A model generated the notes under the pieces. The model had not been told where the DNA came from and searched no databases. It worked only from the letters and a program-made list of their open reading frames with translations. A stretch of 64,000 bases of DNA from Chloroflexota bacterium (lineage in GTDB: Bacteria > Chloroflexota > Anaerolineae > B4-G1 > SLSP01), in contig JAIOAX010000025.1 of NCBI GenBank assembly GCA_019873645.1, forward strand, positions 1 through 64,000. Direction: 5' to 3'. A program made the translations under genes and the position numbers. This document shows positions 48,358-58,318 of the stretch, in pieces. Within the stretch, counting starts at the first letter, position 1. Every line of letters begins with the position of its first letter.

Positions 48358-51300
48358 ATGTTCGGTGAGCGTTTGAAGCGTTGGGAAACTATACTCTACC
48401 TTCTTATCTTGATTGCGGCGATCTTCAGCCGCTTTTATATACTCGGCGACCGCGCCATAAGCCATGATGAGAGCATCCACACCAAATTCTCGTGGAATCT
48501 CTACGCCGGACAAGGTTTTCAGCATAACCCCATGATGCATGGCCCCTCGCTGTTTGAAGTCACGGCTCTCTTTTACTTCCTCTTTGGCGCCAACGACTTC
48601 ACCTCGCGCATCTTTCCGGCGTTGACCGGTATTGCGCTGGTGATGACGCCGCTGTTGTTCCGCAAGTGGCTGGGCCGTTACGGAGCGCTGGCTGCCTCGT
48701 TGTTGCTGCTGCTATCGCCGTCCATCTCCTACTATTCACGCTACATCCGCCACGATGTCTCCCTGATGTTCACGGCGGTCATGCTCCTCTGGAACATCCT
48801 CGCCTATCTCGACGACGGTCAACCGCGCCGACTTTACGGGATGGCGGTGTGGTTTTCTCTAATGCACACGACGATGGAGGCCTCTTACATCTACACTGCC
48901 ATTTTTGGCGCGTTGTTGTTCCTCCCGTTTGCCTGGCAGGTCTTCGCCACGCGCTGGCAGCGTTCTCATCTGTTTACCGTCTTTGTGCTCATGTTGCTCC
49001 TTGCCTTGCTGATGGGCGGTGTGTTTGTGTACTCCTTCACCCAGGCGCAGGTCAGCGAACAATCTCTGGATCAAGCCGGCAACACCCGCATGGCGAACAT
49101 CGCCGTACCGGTCTGGGGCAGACTGGCGGCCGGGCTGGCGTTCCTGATGCTCCTGGGCGTGGTTGTGGTTGGCTATTACGGCGTTGGCGAAGAAAAGATG
49201 CGCCAGATCCGCCTCTTCGATGTGCTCATGGTCATCGGCACGTTGACGTTGCCCCTCGGTTCGGCCTTCCTGATCAAGTTTGTCGCCGGATTGAATATGG
49301 GGGTGGTCTACCAGGCCGTCATCAGTGGCAACCTGGCGATAGTCTCCATGGCAGTGGTGCTCGGCATCGTTAGCATTGTTTTGTTGACGCTGAGCAGTTC
49401 TGTCGCGCTTGGCCTGTGGTGGAACAAGGAGCGCTGGCCCATCATCGCCCTGATCCACTATGCGATTTTCTTTGTGCTTTACACGACCTTCTTTACCTGG
49501 GGATGGGGCGCGCTCTCCGGGCTGGTGGGTGGCCTGGCGTACTGGCTGGCGCAGCATGGCGTCCAACGCGGCGGACAACCGTGGTACTATTATCTGTTGC
49601 TCACGCCGTTGTACGAATACCTGGTGGTGTTCTTTTCCGCCGTCGGCGGCATAGGCGCGCTGGTGCGCTTCGTCCGGCGGCTCCGCGCGCCCCGCGAGAA
49701 AGCGCCCGCTGGTGATGCCGTTCCCCCATTGGACTTCGCTTACCTTTTCCCCTTATTTTTGCTCGGCTGGACGCTGCTGGCGTGGTTCGGCTACAGCTAC
49801 GCGGGCGAGAAAATGCCCTGGTTGGTGGTGCATATTACCCTGCCGGGCATTTTCCTGGCGGGATGGGGGCTGGGGAAGCTCATCACCGGCGTGGATTGGC
49901 GCGCCTTTGTCATCCAACGCGGTTGGCTGCTGCTACTCGCGTTCATACTGACCGTGATGGCTCTGGCCGTCTTTGGAGGCGCGACGGCAGACCTGCGTAC
50001 AGCGTTGCAAACCGGCGTGACCACCGCCGGCCCCTCACTGACGCAACTGGAACCGTTCGGCAAACTCATCGGCGGCTTTCTCGGCGTGGCCGCCTTTGGC
50101 GCCCTGTTTATCTGGCTCTCTGCTGGATTCCGTCCCGGCCAGATCACGCGCGTCATGGCTCTGCTGCTGGCGGCTTTTCTGGCCTTGCTTACCCTGCGCG
50201 ATATGGCGCGGGTGAACTTCGTCACCTACGACCTGGCGACGGAAATGCTGGTCTACGCGCACGGCACCCCCGACATCAAAATCGCCCTGCGGCAAATTGA
50301 GGACATCTCGTGGCGCGTGACCGGCGCGCCGCACGATATCAAAGTGGCCTACAGCGAAGACGGTTCGTGGCCGTTGACCTGGTACATGGTGGACTATCCC
50401 AACAACTACTTCTACAGCACCAGTCCTGACGCCGCAAGCCTGCTCCAATGTCCGGCGGTGATCGCCGGCAGCGCGCAGTACGGCGTCGTTGAGCAGATTC
50501 TGGGCAATGATTACCTCCATTTCGATTATAAGTATCTCTGGTGGCCGATTCAGGATTACTTTGGCCTGACTTTGCAACGGCTGCGGAATGAGTTGGCAGA
50601 TCCGGCCATGCGCGCGGCGTTGTGGGACATCCTCTGGCGACGCGATTACACGCGCTATGCGCAGCTCAAAAACCCTGCCAGCCCCTTCACCTTACAGACC
50701 TGGCCCTTCCGCAGGGAGTTCCGCCTCTACGTGCGGCGCGACCTGGCCCAGGAAGTGTGGGGCTACCGCCTGGGCGAGACGAATGTGCAAGCTGCAAGTC
50801 CACAAGCCACGCAGATGCCCGATCCCTACCAGGCCGGGGCGCGCACTTTGCCTTTGGTCAGCAGCGCCACGTTGCCGGGAGCGGCGGTACGCGGCATTGC
50901 CGTTGCGCCCGACGGGACGCTCTATGCAGCGGACACGACCAACCATCGTGTCTGGCACATCACGCCGCAGGGCGCAGTGCTGGAGATGTGGGGGGAGTAC
51001 GGCGCCGCACCGGGGCAATTCAATGAGCCGTGGGGCATTGCTGTAGCCCCCGATGGGACGGTGTACGTCGCCGATACCTGGAACCATCGCATCCAGAAGT
51101 TCGACGCGCGCGGGCGCTATCTGACCAGTTGGGGCGCATTGGCGCAAGCCGTGGTCGGGGATCCGGCAGGCTATAGCCGTTTTTTCGGTCCACGCGGCAT
51201 TGCCATCGGCCCGGCGGGGATGGTCTACGTGACCGATACCGGCAACAAGCGGGTACAGGTCTTCGACGCCGACGGCAACTTCCTGCGGCAGTTCGGCGGC

Positions 51301-51690
51301 GGTGGATCATGGGCGGGACAAATGGATGAGCCGGTCGGCATGGCTGTAGACGTCACGGGGACGGTGTACATAGCAGATACCTGGAACCGCCGTGTGCAAG
51401 TCTTTACCGGCGACGCCATCTTTCTGCGCCAGTGGAGCATACCGGTCTGGGGTAAGGATAGCCCTGATGAAAAACCATTCCTGGCTCTCGGCGGGGACAT
51501 GGTTTACGTCAGTGACCCGGCACACCAGCGTGTTTTGGCGTTCACGACTGACGGGGCCTTCCGCTGGGCGCTGAGTGCCGCTGCTGCGTCCCCCGCCTTA
51601 ACCTTTCCTGAAGGTCTGGCCGTCTCCGGCGACGTGCTCTACGTGGCCGATGCCTATTCCAGCCGAATTTTAGGTTTCAGCTTACCATAG
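48358..51690 (+). CDS. Agl23-like membrane glycosyltransferase fused to NHL repeats
   Basis: A 1110-aa protein. ATG 48358 follows AAGGGGG. Residues ~1-620 form a polytopic membrane domain of the TIGR03663/Agl23 type, with the GT39/83-like acidic start ISHDESIHTKFSWNLYAGQG and FSRFYILGDRA. Residues ~830-1110 hold five NHL/beta-propeller blades, with repeated VRGIAVAPDGTLYAADTTNH and WGIAVAPDGTVYVADTWNH. The membrane part probably transfers a sugar from a lipid carrier; the propeller would sit outside and bind protein or glycan. Fusions like this are recalled from other Chloroflexi. Confidence 0.9.
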   Translation: MFGERLKRWETILYLLILIAAIFSRFYILGDRAISHDESIHTKFSWNLYAGQGFQHNPMMHGPSLFEVTALFYFLFGANDFTSRIFPALTGIALVMTPLLFRKWLGRYGALAASLLLLLSPSISYYSRYIRHDVSLMFTAVMLLWNILAYLDDGQPRRLYGMAVWFSLMHTTMEASYIYTAIFGALLFLPFAWQVFATRWQRSHLFTVFVLMLLLALLMGGVFVYSFTQAQVSEQSLDQAGNTRMANIAVPVWGRLAAGLAFLMLLGVVVVGYYGVGEEKMRQIRLFDVLMVIGTLTLPLGSAFLIKFVAGLNMGVVYQAVISGNLAIVSMAVVLGIVSIVLLTLSSSVALGLWWNKERWPIIALIHYAIFFVLYTTFFTWGWGALSGLVGGLAYWLAQHGVQRGGQPWYYYLLLTPLYEYLVVFFSAVGGIGALVRFVRRLRAPREKAPAGDAVPPLDFAYLFPLFLLGWTLLAWFGYSYAGEKMPWLVVHITLPGIFLAGWGLGKLITGVDWRAFVIQRGWLLLLAFILTVMALAVFGGATADLRTALQTGVTTAGPSLTQLEPFGKLIGGFLGVAAFGALFIWLSAGFRPGQITRVMALLLAAFLALLTLRDMARVNFVTYDLATEMLVYAHGTPDIKIALRQIEDISWRVTGAPHDIKVAYSEDGSWPLTWYMVDYPNNYFYSTSPDAASLLQCPAVIAGSAQYGVVEQILGNDYLHFDYKYLWWPIQDYFGLTLQRLRNELADPAMRAALWDILWRRDYTRYAQLKNPASPFTLQTWPFRREFRLYVRRDLAQEVWGYRLGETNVQAASPQATQMPDPYQAGARTLPLVSSATLPGAAVRGIAVAPDGTLYAADTTNHRVWHITPQGAVLEMWGEYGAAPGQFNEPWGIAVAPDGTVYVADTWNHRIQKFDARGRYLTSWGALAQAVVGDPAGYSRFFGPRGIAIGPAGMVYVTDTGNKRVQVFDADGNFLRQFGGGGSWAGQMDEPVGMAVDVTGTVYIADTWNRRVQVFTGDAIFLRQWSIPVWGKDSPDEKPFLALGGDMVYVSDPAHQRVLAFTTDGAFRWALSAAAASPALTFPEGLAVSGDVLYVADAYSSRILGFSLP

Positions 51691-51714
51691 TTGATGAAAA
51701 GGGAGGTAGTGAAC

Positions 51715-51963
51715 ATGACTAATATTCTGGCTATTGCAGGTCCAAACTCACAGTATCAGCAGCCCGACGCGAAACCGGCGGGTTTCTGGGCCGGGCTGTG
51801 GCATGGTCTCATTCTGCCCCTCACGTTCCTTATCCGGCTTTTCAATCCCAACGTGGGCATCTATGAGACTAACAATAACGGCAGATGGTACGACTTTGGC
51901 TTCTTCCTCGGCCTTTCGGCGTCATTTGGGGGCGGAAGCCAAACCGTGTACATTTACCGGTAG
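51715..51963 (+). CDS. Small conserved membrane protein
   Basis: An 82-aa protein with one or two hydrophobic segments (FWAGLWHGLILPLTFLIRLF) and the pattern NPNVGIYETNNNGRWYDFGF. Similar short proteins with 'GLWHG...FNPNVxIYExxNNGxWYDFGF' are widespread in bacteria (from memory) and have no assigned function. GGGAGG precedes the ATG. It follows the Agl23-like gene by 25 nt. Confidence 0.82.
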   Translation: MTNILAIAGPNSQYQQPDAKPAGFWAGLWHGLILPLTFLIRLFNPNVGIYETNNNGRWYDFGFFLGLSASFGGGSQTVYIYR

Positions 51964-52139
51964 TTTGTTACAAAGGTGTTCCTCCAAAACCATTTCGTTT
52001 TATAGGGGTGTACGCGGCAAAACTTGAGAAAGCAGAGTGAACTTTTTCGGGGCGCTCAGGCACAAGCCGGCGGACTATAACCGCCAGTGTAAACCAGCGC
52101 GGAGTTAAAAAATAATGTCAACCCATAAGGGGGTGAAGG

Positions 52140-53672
52140 GTGCCTGAAAAAACAATTCTCATCATCGGCGCCGGCATGGCCGGACTTTCGGCCGGCTGTT
52201 ACGCGCAGATGAATGGCTATCGCTCGCAGATTTTCGAGCTGCACACAATTCCGGGAGGATTGTGTACGTCGTGGCGGCGCAAGGATTACGTCTTCGACGG
52301 CAGTATCCGCTACCTCAGCGGGACCGATCCCCAGACGAAAATCCATGAATTGTGGATGGAGTTAGGGCTGCTAGAAGGCCGCACATTTCACTACTATGAT
52401 GAATTCATCCGCTACGAGGGTGCGGATGGCCGCATCTTCACCCTCTACACGAACATTGACCGGCTGGAACAGCACATGCTGGAGCTTGCGCCTGATGATA
52501 AAGCCGTGACCGCCGAATTCATCAAGGCGTTGCGCCAGTTTACCAAAATGGAGATGCCCGTTGATCTCACCCCCTCCGAGCCGCTCGAAGCATTGGAATT
52601 GGGACAGGGGATGTTGCCGGTGCTGTGGCCGGCGCTGTGGTGGCGCAATGTGAGCGTGCGTCAGTTTGCCGAACGGTTCAAGGATCCCCTGTTGCGCGCC
52701 GCCCTGCCGGATTTCTTCCAGTTCGCGCCCCCGGATTTTCCGATGATGCTGCTCCTGACGACCATCGCCTTGATGAACGACCACGAGGCCGGCTATCCCA
52801 TCGGCGGATCGCTGCGTCTGGCAGAGGATTTGGCCCGCCGTTACCTGGCGCTCGGCGGCGAGATTCACTACAAGTCGCGGGTTGCCAAAATCCTCGTTGA
52901 GGACGACCGCGCGGTGGGTGTACGCCTGGAAGATGGCAGCGAATATCGCGCCGACATCGTCATTTCGGCGGCGGATGGGCACAGCACCATTTTTGAGTTG
53001 CTGGAAGGACGCTATGTCAACCAGCGCATCCGCACCTACTATCGCCGCTTGCCGGTTGCCAAGTCCATCTTGCAAATTTCCCTCGGCGTGAACCGCGATT
53101 TCTCCCAGGAACCGCCGGCCCTCAACTTCCCCCTGCCGCATCCCATCTATCTGGGCAATGTGCGCCACGAGCGACTGGTGGTCAAGCATTACAGCTTCGA
53201 CCCAACAATGGCACCGCCGGGCAAGTCCGTCTTGAGCGTGTGGTGTGAGGCAGATTACGATTACTGGAAGAGCATGCGCGCTTATCCCCAGCATTATCGC
53301 GCGGCCAAAGAACTGGTCGCGCAACAGGTCATCACCGCCCTCGATGAACGCTTCCCCGGCCTGCGCGAAGCCGTCGAAGTGGTGGATGTGGCGACGCCGA
53401 TCACCTACGAGCGGTATACGGCCAACTGGCGCGGCGCCTTTGCTGGCTGGGCGCTCACTACCCGTAAAATGAGCATGATGATGGGGGGCGGCATGCGCAA
53501 AATGCTTCCCGGCCTGCACAACTTCTATATGATCGGGCAATGGGTGGAGCCAGGCGGCAACGTCGAACTTTCCGTTGCCTCTGGGCGGGATGTGCTGAAG
53601 GACATTTGTGCCGCAGACGCAAAACCGTTTGTGACGGATTCTTTCCTAAAATCAAGCCGTTTCATCCGTTGA
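52140..53672 (+). CDS. CrtI/phytoene-desaturase-like FAD oxidoreductase
   Basis: A 510-aa flavoprotein starting with GTG. The FAD site is ILIIGAGMAGLSAGCYAQMN, and GGLCTSWRRKDYVFDGSIRY is typical of the CrtI/CrtISO branch. The C-terminal FAD segment is MIGQWVEPGGNVELSVASGR. Substrates of this branch range from carotenoids to other isoprenoids; no carotenoid gene is adjacent, so the substrate is unknown. The last residues (KSSRFIR) and TGA are from a TCCGTT-type repeat. Confidence 0.85.
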   Translation: MPEKTILIIGAGMAGLSAGCYAQMNGYRSQIFELHTIPGGLCTSWRRKDYVFDGSIRYLSGTDPQTKIHELWMELGLLEGRTFHYYDEFIRYEGADGRIFTLYTNIDRLEQHMLELAPDDKAVTAEFIKALRQFTKMEMPVDLTPSEPLEALELGQGMLPVLWPALWWRNVSVRQFAERFKDPLLRAALPDFFQFAPPDFPMMLLLTTIALMNDHEAGYPIGGSLRLAEDLARRYLALGGEIHYKSRVAKILVEDDRAVGVRLEDGSEYRADIVISAADGHSTIFELLEGRYVNQRIRTYYRRLPVAKSILQISLGVNRDFSQEPPALNFPLPHPIYLGNVRHERLVVKHYSFDPTMAPPGKSVLSVWCEADYDYWKSMRAYPQHYRAAKELVAQQVITALDERFPGLREAVEVVDVATPITYERYTANWRGAFAGWALTTRKMSMMMGGGMRKMLPGLHNFYMIGQWVEPGGNVELSVASGRDVLKDICAADAKPFVTDSFLKSSRFIR

Positions 53673-53688
53673 ATCCGTTGACTTTGCC
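53650..53688. repeat. TCCGTT-type spacer repeat
   Basis: The text gtttcatccgttgaatccgt contains the stop of the flavoprotein gene and precedes the GGAGG of the next gene. Same type as 22785 and 36134. Confidence 0.75.
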
Positions 53689-53709
53689 AAAGGAGGACTT
53701 AAAAACACG

Positions 53710-54711
53710 ATGTTACGAGTCTGTGTTATCGGCATGGGCCCAATCGGCAATCGCCATGCCACGATCTACAAGGAAGACCCGCTGGCCGAACTGGTCGGCG
53801 TGTGCGACATTATCAAGGAGCGTGCCGACGCGGCAGCAGCACGCCTGGGCGTCCCCGCATTCTACGACGCACCAACGATGCTGCGTGCGCTCGCGCCTGA
53901 TCTGTGCAGTATCACCACAGGTGGCTACGAGTATGCCAGCGACCACTATCTACCCACTATGCAGGCCCTCGATGCCGGTTGCCATGTCCTCGGTGAGAAA
54001 CCCATCAGCAACGAGATTGAAAAAGCCGCGGAAATGGTCGCCAAAGCGCGTGAGAAAGGCGTGTGCTATGCAATCAACCTTAATCATCGCTTCACGCCGG
54101 CCGCCTATCTGGCTAAACAGTGGCAAAATGAAGGGTGCATTGGACACCTATTATTCATCAACATGGCATTGTGGATCAAAAATCCGGCGGAAAGTTCGCC
54201 CTACTACATGATCAAGGCCCTCAACCCGCACTCGGTAGACATTATGCGTTACTTCGGCGGCGACATCGAAGCTGTGCAGTGCTTCGGCACAACCGCACCG
54301 GGGCGCAAAATCATCACGACGGCGCACTTCAGCATGCGCTTCAAAAACGGTGCGGTCGGCGGTTTAACCGCCTCCTATGACATCGAACGCGGCCATCCAA
54401 TGGAACGCTGCGAAGTGGCAGGCATCAACGGACGTCTGGTCATCGAAGATATGTGGCGCGAGGTAACGCTCTACCCGGCGGGCGACTATGTGAAGCGCGT
54501 CTACACCAACCCCATCTTCGGCGGCATGCGCGATTTTGAGGACACTTTCCGCAACCGCATCCACAAATTCCTGGAAGAAGTGACCAACGGCGTTCCTCCC
54601 GATCAAATTGACGGTTCCGGCGCCGACGGCCTCGCTGCGCAAAAGGTGTTGCAGGCGGCGATTGAGTCGTTGCAGACGGAAGCGGTGGTTAAAGTAGACG
54701 GTAGACAGTAG
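53710..54711 (+). CDS. Gfo/Idh/MocA-family oxidoreductase
   Basis: A 333-aa NAD(P)-dependent sugar or inositol dehydrogenase. The Rossmann motif is LRVCVIGMGPIGNRHATIYK, the catalytic EKP motif appears as HVLGEKPISNE, and the C-terminal sheet domain follows with HSVDIMRYFGGD. It lies in a sugar-utilisation region with a ribokinase and two glycosidases. The exact substrate cannot be told. The C-terminal VDGRQ and TAG come from a GTAGACG/GTAGACA repeat at about 54688-54720. Confidence 0.92.
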   Translation: MLRVCVIGMGPIGNRHATIYKEDPLAELVGVCDIIKERADAAAARLGVPAFYDAPTMLRALAPDLCSITTGGYEYASDHYLPTMQALDAGCHVLGEKPISNEIEKAAEMVAKAREKGVCYAINLNHRFTPAAYLAKQWQNEGCIGHLLFINMALWIKNPAESSPYYMIKALNPHSVDIMRYFGGDIEAVQCFGTTAPGRKIITTAHFSMRFKNGAVGGLTASYDIERGHPMERCEVAGINGRLVIEDMWREVTLYPAGDYVKRVYTNPIFGGMRDFEDTFRNRIHKFLEEVTNGVPPDQIDGSGADGLAAQKVLQAAIESLQTEAVVKVDGRQ

Positions 54712-54720
54712 ATGGTAGCG
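54688..54720. repeat. Short GTAGACG-type repeat at the end of a gene
   Basis: Units gtagacg, gtagaca, gtagatg, gtagcg contain the stop of the Gfo/Idh/MocA gene. The remainder of the 140-bp spacer shows nothing else. Confidence 0.7.
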
Positions 54721-54851
54721 TGGCCGCCGGGCAACAGGCGTGAAGGGAAAGCAGTGGTCGGAAACCCTGTGCGCGGCGCGTGAACAGGGTTTTCTGGCCT
54801 TGTGGGGCGACGAATGGAGTCGCGTGCAGTAGGGTTCACTGGAGGGAAGGC

Positions 54852-55802
54852 ATGTCCAAACCTATCGTTGTGATCGGTAGCTCGAACGTTGACTTTATCA
54901 TGAAAATGGATCACCTGCCTGCGCGAGATGAGACTGTGGTCAATGCCGTCTTCATGCAAACCTTCGGCGGCAAGGGGGCGAATCAGGCGGTGGCGGCCGG
55001 ACGCGCCGGTGGAAATGTGATTTTCGTCAATTGTGTTGGCGATGACCCGTATGCGGAGCGGATGCTGGCCGGGTTCCGTGAAAGCGGCATCAACACCGCC
55101 TATATCTTCCGCGAGACGGGCATTGCCAGCGGCGCGGCGTTGGTGATGATCGGCGAGGGGGGGCACAACTACCTCTCGGTGGCGCCGGGAGCCAACGCCC
55201 GCCTCACCCCGGAGCGCGTGGATGCGGTGCGCGAGCTGATCGCGGACGCTGCCTACGTGCTGATGCAGTTCGAGATTCCCCCCGCCTCTATCGCCCGCGC
55301 ACTCGACATCGCCGCCGAGACAGGCACGCCGGTCGTCTGGAATTACGCCCCAGCTCTGCCGTTCGATGCGACGCAGCTCAAGCAGGTCAATATCGTCATC
55401 GCCAATGAGGTAGAAGCCGCGGCCCTCACCGGCGTTCCGGTCACAGACCTGGCTTCGGCGCAGACGGCGGCGCAGAAGCTGCGCGAGTTAGGCGCGCAGA
55501 CGGCGATCATCACCCTGGGTGAAGCCGGGTCGGTCGTGGCGACGGAAGAGGGCGCGCAACACATCCCGGCCTTCCCCGTTGAGGCCGTAGATACCACCGC
55601 TGCCGGCGACACCTACTGCGGCTGCCTCGTCGTCGCGTTGGCGGAGGGACAAAGTCTGACGGATGCTGTGCGCTTCGCCAGCGCCGGCGGTGCGTTGTGT
55701 GTGCAGCGGATGGGCGCACAGCCTTCGATCCCCTGGCGGGAGGAGATTGAGGCGTTTCTACAAGCAGCTCCGGATAACATGCTTATTTCCCCACCTGGAT
55801 GA
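54852..55802 (+). CDS. rbsK: Ribokinase (PfkB family)
   Basis: A 316-aa sugar kinase; ATG 54852 follows GGAGGGAAGG. Ribokinase hallmarks are IGSSNVDFIMKMDHLPARDE, TFGGKGANQAVAAGRAGG (substrate loop) and the anion-hole VDTTAAGDTYCGCLVVALAE with the catalytic Asp. ATP-dependent phosphorylation of ribose or a related sugar is likely. It converges on the beta-galactosidase gene and overlaps its 3' end by 20 nt. Confidence 0.9.
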   Translation: MSKPIVVIGSSNVDFIMKMDHLPARDETVVNAVFMQTFGGKGANQAVAAGRAGGNVIFVNCVGDDPYAERMLAGFRESGINTAYIFRETGIASGAALVMIGEGGHNYLSVAPGANARLTPERVDAVRELIADAAYVLMQFEIPPASIARALDIAAETGTPVVWNYAPALPFDATQLKQVNIVIANEVEAAALTGVPVTDLASAQTAAQKLRELGAQTAIITLGEAGSVVATEEGAQHIPAFPVEAVDTTAAGDTYCGCLVVALAEGQSLTDAVRFASAGGALCVQRMGAQPSIPWREEIEAFLQAAPDNMLISPPG

Positions 55803-58113
55803 CAACCTCCGCCGTCTCTAACCCGTCGGCCTGCGCGCGCAGCCGGATTTCCCCGGGTTCACCGGAGGCTTTCACCACCGCCAGACAGCGCCCGCGATAG
55901 ACGCGGCGCTGGTTGCCCTGGTAGGCTTCCTCGCTGACCGGGTTGCCGTTGCCCACAGCGGCCAATGTCCCTGCGCCCAGCACCGTAAAGAAGATCGGGT
56001 GGTCGGCGTGGGGGTGCATCCGCCCTTCCGCATCCACCACCTCGACGGTGACGAAGCTCAAATCTCCCCTTTCCGCCTTGAGCCGGTTGCGGTCAGGGGT
56101 GAGCCGGATGCCGGTTGGCGCGCCGACGGTGCAGAGTTTGCGCTCCGCGATCGGTTGCCCACCGTTGTACCCTACCACCTTGAGCGTGCCGGCAGCATAG
56201 GGGACGGCGAACGTCGCCATAAAGCGCTGCTCGCGCGTCGTCGGTTGCACGCCAAACGACACGCCGTTGAGGAACAATTCCACCTGCTCGCAGGCAGAAT
56301 AGACATCCACCTGGAACGTCTCACCCTCGCGGCCCGGCCATGTCCAGTTCGCATCTACGTCCGGCCAGCCCCAGTACGTCGTCTTCGGCGTCTTGCCTGC
56401 GGGGACAGGATAATGCACGGCGATGTAGAGCGGCTCGCCGCTCCCCCACAGCACGTCGCGGTAGCAGGATTGGGGACGCTTGAAGCCACACAAATCCAGA
56501 TCGCCGCAGTTGGCCTGGTGCCAGGGGTACTGGCCGAGGAAAGTGAACGGTTCATCTTCAAAGAATGTCCGCCCGATCCCGGCCTCACCCAGGTAATCCA
56601 GCGCCGTCCACACGAAGTCGCCGATGACGTAGGGCAAATCCAGCACGTCCATCCAGTGCTCAAAGGCTTCTTTGGCCGTGGACTCCGACCCGTATATCAC
56701 CCGTTGCGGGCAACGTTCGTGATCCGGGCGATACTGACGTTGCTGGTAGTTATACCCACCGACATCCAACACCGCAAACACCTCGTCGGTTTGTTCCCAG
56801 GGCCAGGCGTTGTGACCGCCGTTGATCGCCGAGGTGACCGGACGGGTTGGATCCACCGTGCGCACGTGATCGGCCAGCATGCGCGCCAGCGCCACGCCGT
56901 TGGATTCGCCAGCGCGCTCGTACACTTCATTGCCAATACTCCACATGATGACGCTGGGATGGTTGCGGTCGCGGTAGAGCATGCTATCCAAATCGCGCTG
57001 CCACCAATCGTCAAAGCTCACGTGATAATCGCCGGGGTTCTTGCCCACGCGCCAGCAATCGAAGGCTTCGTCAATCACCAGCATGCCGAGCCGGTCACAA
57101 GCATCCAGGAACGCTGGCGCCGGAGGATTGTGGGCGCAGCGGACGGCGTTGAAGCCGCTGGCCTTGAGCAGTTCCACTTTACGTTCCTCCGAACGTGGAT
57201 AGGCTGCCGCGCCCAGTACGCCGTTGTCGTGATGCACACAGCCGCCCTTGAGGAGCAGCGGCTGTCCGTTGAGCAGGAAGCCTTCTTGCGCGTCGAAGCG
57301 CAGGCTGCGGATACCGAACGGTGTGGTAGCCATATCCACAATCCGGTCGCCGACCGTCACGACTGTTTCCATACGGTACAGCGTTGGCGTGTCCGGCGAC
57401 CATAAAGACGGTTGCGTTACCCACACATCCTGGGCGTAGATGCTCTCCCCATCCGGGTCGAGTGGCGCGCCGGTTTCAGCTACGCCGACGATTGTTCCAT
57501 CCCAGGTAACAATGCTGTTGCGCACCATCACAGGTTGGGCTATGTCCATCTCATTTACCACGGTCGTTTCGACGCGCACCAGGGCTATGTCTGACCGTAC
57601 TTCCGGCATCGTGATATACACACCCCACGGCTCGATGTGCAGCGGCTCCGTCACCATCAACCACACAGGACGGTAGATACCTGAACCGGAATACCAGCGG
57701 CTGTTGCGCTGATAGCTGTTATCTACCATTACCCGCAGCACATTCTTACCGCCGATATGCAGGCAGGGCGTGAGGTCGTACACAAAGCTGGTGTAACCGT
57801 AGGGATGGCGCCCCAACAAGGCGCCGTTGAGCCACACCTCGGCGTTCATATAGACGCCCTCAAATTCGATGAAAACTTTCTTCCCGCGCCAGCTCTCCGG
57901 CGCGTCGAACGTTTTGTGATACCAGCCGCGGCCCATAACAAAGAAGCCGCCTGATGCACCACAGGGATTGGCGGGGTCGCGCTCCTGTTCGATGCTCCAA
58001 TCGTGGGGCAAGTCCACCACCCGCCAGCCTGTCACATCCGGCACGTAGCCCCACCACTCATGGGGATCGCCAAAGTGAAAACGCCATTGTTCGTTAAGAC
58101 TTTGTTTTTGCAT
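55783..58113 (-). CDS. Glycoside hydrolase family 2 (beta-galactosidase-like)
   Basis: A 776-aa GH2 enzyme. ATG 58113 is chosen since MQKQSLNEQWRFHFGDPHEW is the usual GH2 start. Domains: N-terminal sugar-binding jelly roll (GSGIYRPVWLM), immunoglobulin-like domain, TIM barrel, and C-terminal beta domains. The acid/base is Glu396 (MWSIGNEVYER) and the probable nucleophile Glu477 (VIYGSESTAKE), with the following DFVWTALDYLGEAGIGR typical of the family. No signal peptide, so a cytoplasmic enzyme acting on imported oligosaccharides. Beta-galactosidase is likely but not certain. Confidence 0.93.
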   Translation of the reverse strand: MQKQSLNEQWRFHFGDPHEWWGYVPDVTGWRVVDLPHDWSIEQERDPANPCGASGGFFVMGRGWYHKTFDAPESWRGKKVFIEFEGVYMNAEVWLNGALLGRHPYGYTSFVYDLTPCLHIGGKNVLRVMVDNSYQRNSRWYSGSGIYRPVWLMVTEPLHIEPWGVYITMPEVRSDIALVRVETTVVNEMDIAQPVMVRNSIVTWDGTIVGVAETGAPLDPDGESIYAQDVWVTQPSLWSPDTPTLYRMETVVTVGDRIVDMATTPFGIRSLRFDAQEGFLLNGQPLLLKGGCVHHDNGVLGAAAYPRSEERKVELLKASGFNAVRCAHNPPAPAFLDACDRLGMLVIDEAFDCWRVGKNPGDYHVSFDDWWQRDLDSMLYRDRNHPSVIMWSIGNEVYERAGESNGVALARMLADHVRTVDPTRPVTSAINGGHNAWPWEQTDEVFAVLDVGGYNYQQRQYRPDHERCPQRVIYGSESTAKEAFEHWMDVLDLPYVIGDFVWTALDYLGEAGIGRTFFEDEPFTFLGQYPWHQANCGDLDLCGFKRPQSCYRDVLWGSGEPLYIAVHYPVPAGKTPKTTYWGWPDVDANWTWPGREGETFQVDVYSACEQVELFLNGVSFGVQPTTREQRFMATFAVPYAAGTLKVVGYNGGQPIAERKLCTVGAPTGIRLTPDRNRLKAERGDLSFVTVEVVDAEGRMHPHADHPIFFTVLGAGTLAAVGNGNPVSEEAYQGNQRRVYRGRCLAVVKASGEPGEIRLRAQADGLETAEVVIQVGK

Positions 58114-58127
58114 AGCGGTTCTCCTGA

Positions 58128-58205
58128 TTGAATCACGAATCATGAATCACGAATCATGAATCACCAATGACCAATCGCCACTCACGAATCGCCAGTCACC
58201 AGTTA
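58128..58205. repeat. Heptamer array (GAATCAC / GAATCAT)
   Basis: About ten 7-nt units (gaatcac, gaatcat, caatgac, cactcac, cagtcac) in the divergent spacer between two glycosidase genes, in the leader of the GH2 gene. No promoter is clear in the remaining ~110 bp, apart from GGAGAGG before the next ATG. Confidence 0.85.
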
Positions 58206-58318
58206 CAAGTGAAGTATAGTGAAGTTTGGAGGAAATACAAGGTGTAGATATATCTTCCTGCCCAACCTGTTGCAAAATGGACTTTCCACAGTAGAATACA
58301 GGAGAGGAAAAAACGGAT

